64,000 nucleotides of DNA from Chromatiales bacterium. Lineage in GTDB: Bacteria; Pseudomonadota; Gammaproteobacteria; Steroidobacterales; GCA-2729495. The notes beneath the pieces are model-generated. The model saw nothing but the letters and a program-made list of their open reading frames with translations, made no database searches and was not told the DNA's origin. Position 1 is the stretch's first letter. Each line of letters starts with the position of its first letter. A program made the translations under genes and the position numbers. The stretch lies in contig JACKNI010000002.1 in NCBI GenBank assembly GCA_024234935.1, positions 186,001 to 250,000 of the forward strand, given 5' to 3'. Shown here in pieces: positions 35,553-43,769 of the stretch.

Positions 35553-36925
35553 GCGCCCGCTGCCGCACCCAGCGCCTGCTGCGTCAGGTCCAGCGCGCGC
35601 CAGGCCTTGTCCACCAGTTCATCAAGCTGGGCTGTGGTCAGGATGAAGGGCGGCGCGACGATCATGGTGTCACCCACGGCACGCATCACAAGCCCCTGCT
35701 CGATGGAGAAATCGCGGCAACGCTCGCCGGCCTTCAGTTCCCTCGGAAACCTCTGCCGCACGGCCTTGTTGCTTACGAACTCAAGCGCACCGATCAGCCC
35801 GACCGAGCGCACCTCGCCGACCAGCGGATGTGCGCCGAGCTTTTGCCAGCGGCTGCTGAATCCCGGAATCAGGTCTGCCGCCAGATGTTCGATGATCCGC
35901 TCTTCACGCAGCACACGCAGGGTTGCGCGCGCGACAGCACACGCAACCGGATGACCTGAGTACGTGAAGCCGTGGAAGAACTCGCCGCCCTGCGCTACCA
36001 GGATTTCCGCAACACGATCACCGACCATGACGCCGCCCAGCGGCTGATAACCGCAGGTCACTCCCTTGGCAAAGGACATGAGGTCGGGCCGGATGCCGAA
36101 ATGCTGGCTCCCGAACCACTGCCCGAGGCGACCAAAACCGGTGATCACTTCATCAGCGACCAGCAGGATCCCGTACTCGTCGCAGATACGCTGGATCCCG
36201 GGCCAGTAACTGGCCGGCGGAATGATCGCCCCGCCCGCACCCTGCACCGGTTCCGCAATGAACGCCGCTACCTTGTCGACACCGATCTTTTCGATGGTTG
36301 CAGCCAGCTGCCCGGCCACATGCCTGCCAAACTCCTCCGGATCCTCGATGTCATTCTGGCCGAACCAGTAAGGCTCCTCGATATGCACGATACCGGGGAT
36401 CGGCAGACCCGCCTGCGCATGCATCCACGGCATGCCGCAGAGGCTTGCCGCACCGACAGTACTGCCGTGATAGGCGTTGCGCCGCGCAATGATCACCTGC
36501 TTGTCCGGCCTGCCGAGCAACGACCAGTAGTAACGGACCAGCCGGATGACGGTGTCGTTGGCTTCCGAGCCCGAGTTCGTGAAGAACACACGGTTGAAGC
36601 CCGGCGGGGCAATGCCGCAGAGATCGGCAGCCAGTTCGATCGCCGGCGGATGCGTACACTGGAAGAAGCTGTTGTAGTACGGCAGTGTTTCCAGCTGGTG
36701 TGTGGCAGCTGCAACCAGTTCCTGCCGGCCATAACCGAGGTTGACACACCAGAGACCGGACATCGCGTCCAGCAGCCGGTTACCGCTGGCGTCCCACAGA
36801 TAAGCCCCTTCCGCGCGAGTGATGACCCGCGTGCCGCGCGCCGCCAGTTCGCGGTGATCCGTGAACGGATGCAGGAAGTGCTCGCGGTCGAGTTGCTGCC
36901 AGCGCTGAATATCTTCCGTGTTCAT
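35549..36925 (-). CDS. spuC: Putrescine/polyamine class III aminotransferase, SpuC-like
   Basis: A 458-residue PLP enzyme very similar in its motifs to Pseudomonas SpuC (putrescine:pyruvate aminotransferase): HFLHPFTDHRELAARG, GLWCVNLGYGRQELV, FFTNSGSEANDTVIRLVRYYW, and FFHGFTYSGHPVA. The PLP lysine is in SFAKGVT. The ATG at 36925 overlaps the puuA stop (ATGA), which settles the start. It provides a direct transamination route that could operate beside the glutamylation route of PuuA/PuuB. Confidence 0.92.
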   Translation of the reverse strand: MNTEDIQRWQQLDREHFLHPFTDHRELAARGTRVITRAEGAYLWDASGNRLLDAMSGLWCVNLGYGRQELVAAATHQLETLPYYNSFFQCTHPPAIELAADLCGIAPPGFNRVFFTNSGSEANDTVIRLVRYYWSLLGRPDKQVIIARRNAYHGSTVGAASLCGMPWMHAQAGLPIPGIVHIEEPYWFGQNDIEDPEEFGRHVAGQLAATIEKIGVDKVAAFIAEPVQGAGGAIIPPASYWPGIQRICDEYGILLVADEVITGFGRLGQWFGSQHFGIRPDLMSFAKGVTCGYQPLGGVMVGDRVAEILVAQGGEFFHGFTYSGHPVACAVARATLRVLREERIIEHLAADLIPGFSSRWQKLGAHPLVGEVRSVGLIGALEFVSNKAVRQRFPRELKAGERCRDFSIEQGLVMRAVGDTMIVAPPFILTTAQLDELVDKAWRALDLTQQALGAAAGA

Positions 36926-38295
36926 ACGTTGAGCAGCAGGTATTCGCGTTCCCACGGGCTGATCACCTCGAAGAATGCCTGATACTCCTGCCGTTTCATG
37001 GCGGTATAGATCTTGATGAAGCGGTCGCCGAGCAGCGGCCGCAGGCGTTCACTGTTTTCCAGACGCCTCAGCGCATCGGAAAGACTGCCAGGCAAGGCAA
37101 ACGGCCGCTGGTAGGCGCTCCCCGCCTCAGGCGCAGTGGGCTGCAGGCGCTCCTCCAGGCCCAGCAGCCCGCAGGCCAGCGAAGCGGCGATGGCGAGGTA
37201 GGGATTTACATCGGCACCGGCCAGACGGTTCTCGATGCGCCGGTTGTCCGGGTCTGAATGCGGCACCCGCAAGCCGACCGTACGGTTGTCGTAGCCCCAC
37301 TGCAGGTTGATCGGCGCCGAAAGATGGCGCGTGAAGCGCCGGTAGGAATTGACGTAGGGCGCGCAGAACAGCGTGGCGTCCGGCCCGTATTTCTGGATGC
37401 CGCCGATGAACTGCCGGAACAGCTCGCTCTCGGAACCATCCGGATTGGAAAACGCATTGGAGCCGTCGGCAGCACGCCGCAGGCTGATGTGCCAGTGCAT
37501 CGAACTGCCGGGCTCGTGCTCCATCGGCTTGGCCATGAAGGTGGCATAGATCTCGTGGCGCATCGCCGTCTCGCGCACGGTGCGCTTGAACAGGAACATC
37601 TGGTCGGAAAGCTCGACCGGGTCACCATGCTGGAAATTTATTTCCAGCTGTGCGGTACCCGTCTCGTGCGCCAGGTTGTCCACATGCAGGCGCTGCACTT
37701 CGCAATAGTCGTAGATATCCTGAATGAAGGGCTCGAACTCATCCACCGCATCCATGCTGTATGGCTGACGTACGGTTTCCTTGCGGCCGGAGCGGCCGAC
37801 GGGCGGCTCCAGCGGATAGTCCGGGTCGGTGTTGCGCTTGACCAGATAAAACTCGATCTCCGGGGCTACGACCGGTACCAGCCCCTGCGCATGAAACATC
37901 TCCACGATGCGCCGTAACACCTGGCGCGGCGCAATGTCTATCGGCTCTTTTTCCTGGGTGTAGCAATCGTGGATAACGCAGCAGGTCGGCTCATCACCCC
38001 ACGGCACCAGACGCAGAGTGTCCAGATCGGGTTTCGTGATCATGTCGCGATCGACCGGATCGACGACATTCTCCTCGAGATAATCGTCGATATATTCGCC
38101 GGTCACCGACTGGATGAACACCGACTCGGGCAGACGCATCCCGCCCTGCTCGGTGAACTTGCGGGCCGGCATGTACTTGCCGCGGGCAACACCGGCCATA
38201 TCAGGGACCACTGCCTCGACTTCATCGATCTTGTGGTCGATCAGCCACTGCCGCAGCTGCTCTTCATTCATGCTTTCACCGTTGCCTGTACTCAT
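36922..38295 (-). CDS. puuA: Gamma-glutamylputrescine synthetase (glutamine-synthetase family)
   Basis: A 457-residue enzyme of the type III-like GS family that joins glutamate to putrescine using ATP. The GS catalytic domain shows ETGTAQLEINFQHGD, the ATP-binding SSMHWHISL, and RRIENRLAGADVNPYLAIAASL. The ATG at 38295 overlaps the puuD stop (ATGA). It does not have the adenylylation-site region of housekeeping GlnA. Relatives use ethanolamine or spermine, so the amine is inferred from the operon. Confidence 0.9.
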   Translation of the reverse strand: MSTGNGESMNEEQLRQWLIDHKIDEVEAVVPDMAGVARGKYMPARKFTEQGGMRLPESVFIQSVTGEYIDDYLEENVVDPVDRDMITKPDLDTLRLVPWGDEPTCCVIHDCYTQEKEPIDIAPRQVLRRIVEMFHAQGLVPVVAPEIEFYLVKRNTDPDYPLEPPVGRSGRKETVRQPYSMDAVDEFEPFIQDIYDYCEVQRLHVDNLAHETGTAQLEINFQHGDPVELSDQMFLFKRTVRETAMRHEIYATFMAKPMEHEPGSSMHWHISLRRAADGSNAFSNPDGSESELFRQFIGGIQKYGPDATLFCAPYVNSYRRFTRHLSAPINLQWGYDNRTVGLRVPHSDPDNRRIENRLAGADVNPYLAIAASLACGLLGLEERLQPTAPEAGSAYQRPFALPGSLSDALRRLENSERLRPLLGDRFIKIYTAMKRQEYQAFFEVISPWEREYLLLNV

Positions 38296-39041
38296 GACCG
38301 ATAACTCCGGCAGGCGTCGCCAAACGCCTGAAAAATTGCCATCGATACTTCACTTTCCTGCACACGCCACTCGGGGTGCCACTGCACACCCAGCGCAAAT
38401 CCCGGTGCATCCGCCACAACGATGGCCTCGATGAGACCATCCGGTGCCACCGCATCGATCAGCAGTCCGTCACCGAGCCGGTCTATACCCTGGCCATGCA
38501 GCGAGTTCACCTCCGCCGAATCGCGCGCGGTAATCCGCGCCAGCAACCCGCCGGCTGCAAATCGCACTTCATGGGCTGGTCCGTACTGGACTTCCAGCGG
38601 TTCAGCCTTGTCCTCGCGGTGCCTGCCTAGGCCGGGCAGCGCGTGTACCTCCTGATGCAGGCTGCCGCCAAAGGCCACGTTCAGTTCCTGGAAGCCGCGG
38701 CAAATGGCGAGCAGCGGGAGCCCGGCGCGGATCGCGGCGGGAATCAGAGCGAAGGCAAGCAGGTCACGTTCCGCATCATGCATCGTCTCTGCGCGGCTCG
38801 CTGCACCGCCATAGTGACGGGGTTCCACATTGGACGGCGAACCGGTCAGCAGCAGTCCGTCGAGTACATCCAGAACGCCGGTCGAATCGAAACCGGCACC
38901 AAGACAGGGGATGCCAAGCGGCAACCCGCCCGAGCCAGTCACGACGGCGCGCAGATACTTCTCCCCCTGCACCTGGAAGGCATGGTGCCCGAGGGTGCGA
39001 CGGTCCGAGATGACGCCAATGATGGGCTGGGTGCGGCGCAT
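38292..39041 (-). CDS. puuD: Gamma-glutamyl-GABA hydrolase
   Basis: A 249-residue class I glutamine-amidotransferase-like peptidase (C26). The nucleophile is Cys114 in LAICRGFQELN, and the His/Glu pair is in GVQWHPEWR. It should release GABA from gamma-glutamyl-GABA. First gene of the leftward puu operon; the aldehyde dehydrogenase PuuC that would act between PuuB and PuuD is absent from the window. Bases 39042-39247 between this start and the MFS gene hold nothing I can assign beyond promoters. Confidence 0.9.
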   Translation of the reverse strand: MRRTQPIIGVISDRRTLGHHAFQVQGEKYLRAVVTGSGGLPLGIPCLGAGFDSTGVLDVLDGLLLTGSPSNVEPRHYGGAASRAETMHDAERDLLAFALIPAAIRAGLPLLAICRGFQELNVAFGGSLHQEVHALPGLGRHREDKAEPLEVQYGPAHEVRFAAGGLLARITARDSAEVNSLHGQGIDRLGDGLLIDAVAPDGLIEAIVVADAPGFALGVQWHPEWRVQESEVSMAIFQAFGDACRSYRS

Positions 39042-39247
39042 GCAAGGCTACGGTGCCAGAGCCGTCGACCGGCCGCCAGAGGCAGCCTGCCGATTCCGCT
39101 CGGGAACCGCCGTAATCGGGGCCCAGGTTGACTGGAAACGCCGCTCCGGCCAGAGTGCGCAGCTGCATACCTCCGGGTGCGCAGCTGCAAAACAAGAGCA
39201 CGGCGGCACTGGGCCAGGCCGTGCAGGCATTGTGAAAGGATTTCAGT

Positions 39248-40612
39248 TTGAGCCAGCCGCCCCCGCCCGCATCCGCTGGCAGATTCCGCCTCGGTCCCAT
39301 CGAGTTTGCACAGGGCATCACGGGCCTGAATGCCTCCACCTATCTGTACGTCAGTTTCATCGTCATGCCGATCGTGAGCTTTCTGAGCTTCACGCAGCCT
39401 TATGTGCTGAACGAGATCGTCGGTATCCCGCTGGAGGAACAGGGCCGGCTGACCGGATTCCTGTCCACGATGCAGGAGATCATTGCCCTCTGCCTGATCG
39501 GCTTTGTCAGCGGCCTGTCGGACCGCTTCGGCCGGAGGCCAATCTATGCGACGGGTGCGTTCATCGCGGGAATCGGCTTCGGCCTCTACGGGTTCGCGAC
39601 CAGTGAACAGGACCTGTACCTGTATCGCTTCGTCTACGCGATCGGCGTTACCGCGGTCGGCGCGATGATTGCCGTGACCGCCGCCGATTACCCGGCGGAA
39701 ACTTCGCGCGGCAAGCTGTCGGGCGCAACCGGCCTGCTGAACGGACTCGGCGTCGGTCTCGCCATCCTGCTCGGCTCGAAGATACCGGCCGTACTCAAGG
39801 ATAATGGCTTTGACGGTGCTGACGCCGGACGCTACATGCTGCTCACCGTGGCCGCAATCTGCGTTGTCACCGCGATCATCATGCAGCTGGGCCTGAAAGG
39901 TGGTACCCCTACCGGCAAGCGCAGCAAGGTCGGCCTGATCAGGACCCTGCAGATCGGGCTGCGTGAGGGCCGGCTGAATCCGCGCCTGATCATCTGTTAT
40001 GCGGGCTCCGGCGTAGGCCGTGCAGACCTGACGCTGGTGGTCACCTTCGTCTCCCTGTGGTTGCAACAGCTTGGCCGCGACGAGGGCATGAGTGGCGCGG
40101 AAGCGCTGAAGAGTGCCGGCATCATGCTGGCCATAATCCAGGGCTCATCGCTGCTCTCTGCGCCATTCATCGGCATTTCCATCGACCGCTTTCACCGCCT
40201 GACCAGCGTGATGGTTGCCTTGCTCGTTGCAGGCCTGGGCTACACGCTGCTCGGCATGCAAACGCAGCCCTTTACGCCGCTGGGCTACATGGCCTGTGCG
40301 CTGGTCGGCATCGGACAGATGGGTGTGATACTCACCGTCACGGCTTTGCTCGGCCAGGAAACGCCCATCGATGTGCGCGGGTCGGTGATCGGCTTTGCAG
40401 GCCTGTGCGGTGCGGCCGGCATTCTCATCACCAGCCTGGCCGGCGGTTACCTGTTCGATCACTGGATGATCTCCGGTCCAATCATCCTGACCGGCGTGGC
40501 CAACCTTCTGATCGGTATCGGTGCATTCGTGGTCTGGAACCGGGATGGACGACCGGTACGTTTCGACCCCGGTGAGGCAAAGTCCCTGGAACCGGCCGGC
40601 TTCGGACACTGA
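39248..40612 (+). CDS. MFS transporter, TTG start
   Basis: A 454-residue major-facilitator protein with about twelve membrane helices. Motif A after helix 2 is GLSDRFGRRPIYATG, the family's most constant element. It starts with TTG at 39248, preceded at good spacing by AAAGGA; no ATG gives a full N-terminus. It diverges from the puu operon, so amine or amino-acid traffic is a possibility, but the substrate cannot be read from sequence. Confidence 0.82.
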   Translation: MSQPPPPASAGRFRLGPIEFAQGITGLNASTYLYVSFIVMPIVSFLSFTQPYVLNEIVGIPLEEQGRLTGFLSTMQEIIALCLIGFVSGLSDRFGRRPIYATGAFIAGIGFGLYGFATSEQDLYLYRFVYAIGVTAVGAMIAVTAADYPAETSRGKLSGATGLLNGLGVGLAILLGSKIPAVLKDNGFDGADAGRYMLLTVAAICVVTAIIMQLGLKGGTPTGKRSKVGLIRTLQIGLREGRLNPRLIICYAGSGVGRADLTLVVTFVSLWLQQLGRDEGMSGAEALKSAGIMLAIIQGSSLLSAPFIGISIDRFHRLTSVMVALLVAGLGYTLLGMQTQPFTPLGYMACALVGIGQMGVILTVTALLGQETPIDVRGSVIGFAGLCGAAGILITSLAGGYLFDHWMISGPIILTGVANLLIGIGAFVVWNRDGRPVRFDPGEAKSLEPAGFGH

Positions 40613-40625
40613 GAAGATACAGGGG

Positions 40626-41525
40626 ATGCTCCTGTTTTCCTGGATCACCCGCCACTGGCGCGGTGAATTGCGCCTCGGCATCACCTGGTGGATAAATTGC
40701 GTGGCGCTCACGCTGCTGCTGTTCTGGCTGATTCCGTGGATCGCGCAAACGAGCGGCATCAGCAGCAGCGACTCCGCAGCCAGCTATACCGCAATCCTCG
40801 GCCTCGTCATCCTGCAGACCGCACTGATCCCGCTCTGGCAGATGGTCGGGCTCTGGCAGGCAATCGACCGGACCCTGCGCACCACGAACAGGGTTTTCAC
40901 GGCACGCCTCACCCAGGTTGCAGCGGTCCTGTTCACACTGCTGATCGCGACACGCGGACTGGTCGCCGGCGCCGAGCAAGTGCTGGCCGCTCGCGTTGCC
41001 TGGGCGCTTGGCCCCTATGAATACCAGGTGACCTTGCTGCCAGGTGCCCGCGAAATAGAGGTGAACGGCGGACTGGGTTTTGGCGCAAGCAAGGCCGTTG
41101 CCGGATTGCTGGCCAGCAATCCGGATGTGCGGCGTATCCGCCTGAACAGCGGCGGAGGTGCGCTTTCGGAAGGCGTGCGCATGCGTGAACTCATCATCGC
41201 GCACGGACTCGATACCTACAGCAGCAGCGAATGCTCCAGCGCGTGCGTATCGGCCTTCATCGGCGGCCGTTTCCGCTACCTCAAACGCGGCGCCCGAATG
41301 GGTTTCCACCTGCCGCGCAATTGGGAGCCCCTGTCGACTGGTCCGGTATCCGGTTCCTATGCGGCGGAACTCGGTTACTTTCAGCAGCACGGGGTGCCGG
41401 ACTGGTTTCTGGCCAACTGGATCCGTTCCGGGCAGAAGTTCTGGTTCCCTACCGAGTTCCAGTTGCAACGCGCGGGGATTGTCAGTTTTCTGCGCGGCGC
41501 GCCGCCGAATCAGAAGCCCAATTAG
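40626..41525 (+). CDS. Membrane protein with ClpP/crotonase-like domain (COG3904-like)
   Basis: A 299-residue protein with about three N-terminal helices (roughly 17-37, 50-75, 93-115) and a C-terminal periplasmic domain of the COG3904 kind. RIRLNSGGGALSEGVRMREL and SSSECSSACVSAFIGGRFRY resemble the ClpP-like substrate and nucleophile loops, and GFHLPR may contribute the His. Whether it is an active protease is not clear. The ATG at 40626 has AGGGG immediately before it, which is a poor spacing; an earlier start overlapping the MFS gene is possible. Confidence 0.65.
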   Translation: MLLFSWITRHWRGELRLGITWWINCVALTLLLFWLIPWIAQTSGISSSDSAASYTAILGLVILQTALIPLWQMVGLWQAIDRTLRTTNRVFTARLTQVAAVLFTLLIATRGLVAGAEQVLAARVAWALGPYEYQVTLLPGAREIEVNGGLGFGASKAVAGLLASNPDVRRIRLNSGGGALSEGVRMRELIIAHGLDTYSSSECSSACVSAFIGGRFRYLKRGARMGFHLPRNWEPLSTGPVSGSYAAELGYFQQHGVPDWFLANWIRSGQKFWFPTEFQLQRAGIVSFLRGAPPNQKPN

Positions 41526-41612
41526 ACCGCACTGCAAAATAAGTGGCCCGCACTACGGGCAGATCCCCCCCCGCACCGAACCGCGGATTTCCGGATTTGT
41601 TAATTGCTCCAG

Positions 41613-41632
41613 TCGTCATGTTATTATATCAA
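41613..41632 (+). promoter_or_regulatory. Operator site 1 of the GntR-type regulon
   Basis: TCGTCAT-GTTATT-ATATCAA fits the consensus TYGTCAT-N6-ATNACRA with one consensus mismatch in the right half. It lies 85 bases before the ATG of the secreted Ig-like protein gene. A possible promoter, TTGTTA (41597-41602) and TATTAT (41622-41627) with a 19-base spacer, would have its -10 inside the site, so binding there should repress. The spacer is longer than ideal. Confidence 0.7.
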
Positions 41633-41717
41633 CATGCCGCCTTGTCCCTTGGTGACAAGTCGTGGGGATAATCCGGGGAACACCGGAATCAGCTGCAGAA
41701 CAGGGGGATTGTTGTCC

Positions 41718-43769
41718 ATGAAGAGCGCAATATGCCGTGCAGCCGTCATCGAACTGCTGATGGCAAGCTGCCTTATCACCGCAGCCCCGTCCATGGCTGC
41801 GACCACGACCACACGGGTGGCCGGCAATCTCGGTCCGACCGAGCAGGCCTGCCTGCAGCTGCTCACGACGACGGTCAGCCTTGGCGAAAACTGCATGTAC
41901 GACAGCGGACCGAGCAGCTACCCGGGCGCCCCGGGCAGTGGCGAGATCACCGGTCCCTACAGCCAGATCCACTACTACGACTACAACCAGAACCCTGCCG
42001 CCTTCTCCACCACATTCGTCCCCACGCACAACAGCGGACAGATCCGCCAGGTGATCAACGGTACGGTGACTATTGATGACAATGACACACCCGCCGGAGC
42101 GGACGACCGTATCAGCTTCACCCTGACACTGACCTCACCGCTCGGTGGCGACATCATTCGCCACACCGGCGACAAGGTGGTGGACAGGTACACGAGCATG
42201 ACCCAGGTGCTTGCGCCCAAAGTGGTTAGCAGCTTCACAGCCAATGCCTTCGGCGGCCATGACTATGTCATCGGCTCCGAGGGTTTCCCCGCCCAGCTCA
42301 CCTTCAACAGCCCCACAGAACCGGAGGCCGTGCCCTGCGCCGGACAGTTGTTCGGCTCGATGGATTGCCGGGCTTCGTTCAGTGGCGCCGTCAGCGATCC
42401 GGATCGCTGGTCCGGAAGTACCACTGCCGGTATCGGTTCCCTCGAAAGCAATATTGGCGCGCGGACTACCGGTACTGTCGTGAATCTCGCCTGCACGGAT
42501 ACCGGCGGTAACAACGACTGTCATGACAGCGTGGTGTCGTTTGCGCCACGGCTGATCCCGCCCAACCAGGCACCCGGCGCCGGCAATGTCACCGCCGAGG
42601 ATGTGGGCTGGGACCAGCTGCTCCTAAAGGTGTCCACCAATGCATCGGGGCAGGTGGTCACGGTCGCCGGCTTTGATGTACAGGAGTACCAGACCTTCGG
42701 CCCACCCGTGGCCTGTGGCAGTGATCCTGGCGCAACGATCAGCTGCAACAGCTGGACGAGCGGATATTTCAGCGGTATCGGTATCGTGGCGAATGATGAC
42801 GGACCGGTGAATGCGCCGGCAAACACCGCGGTGAGCATCGACGTGCTGGCCAACGACACCGGCTTCAATGATCCCGTGACGGTGACCATCACTACGCCGC
42901 CCGCACAGGGTACGGCAACCGTCCTGGTCAATGGCGTTCCCGGCAGCCAGGGTAACCAGGCCAATATTGCAATCACGTATACGGCGGATGTCGGTGCCAG
43001 CGGCAACGACAGCTTCGGGTATACCGTCACTGATGGCGCTAACAGCGACACGGCCGCCGTTTCACTGGCCATCAATGTGTCTGCACTGACGCCGGTGGCG
43101 ATGGCTGGTGCCATCGCGATCAATACGCGGGCCACTGTGCCTCTGGACCTGACGGGGACATTTGTTGCACCCGGAACCGGTGGCAGTCTTGGCAATTTTC
43201 CTGCGACAGTCAGCATCACGACAGCAGCCCAGCATGCTGCGGTCACGGTCTCCGGTACGACCCTTAGCTACCGGATTACGGATGCCGCCTTCTTCACGGG
43301 CATCGATACCTTCAGCTACACGATTACCGACAACGACGGCGAGACTGACTCGGCGGAGATCACCGTGACGATTGATGACTGGCAACCGACCATCACGTTC
43401 TGGGCAATCTCGGCAGACCAGGACCATGCCTCCGCGGCGTACGCCATCGGGCAGTTCGTACAACTCGGCAACGGTGCGGCCAGCCAGCACCAGGTCACCG
43501 TCAGCACGCAGGCCGCCCATGGCACCTGTACAGTCAGCCCCGCCGACGTGACCGGCAGACTCGTGTATGTCCCGGCGGACGGATACAGCGGCAGCGACAG
43601 TTGCCAGGTAACCGTGCGCGATGGCGACCTCGATCCGGCCATAGGCACCGTCAACATCACCGTCAACCCGCTGGTCACTGTCACCGGGAAAGTCGGTGGA
43701 GCCGGCGCCATGGATCTGTGGGGCCTGTTGCTGCTGGCAGCGGCCATGCTGCGACGAACACTCCGCAAC
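41718..43769 (+). CDS. Secreted Ig-like-domain protein with GlyGly-CTERM-like tail, no stop codon of its own
   Basis: A 684-residue exported protein. A signal peptide (about 1-28, ending SMAA) is followed by a unique region with several Cys, then three or more Ig/cadherin-like repeats of the Big-9 type, for example NDDGPVNAPANTAVSIDVLA and GIDTFSYTITDNDG. The end is GGAGA, a hydrophobic helix (MDLWGLLLLAAAML) and Arg-Arg, the pattern of a GlyGly-CTERM sorting tail. No stop follows: the frame runs on into the TonB receptor gene, with 4902 bases open in total (41718-46619). ATG 41718 has AGGGGGA upstream. It may be a true fusion or a lost stop; see findings. Confidence 0.7.
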
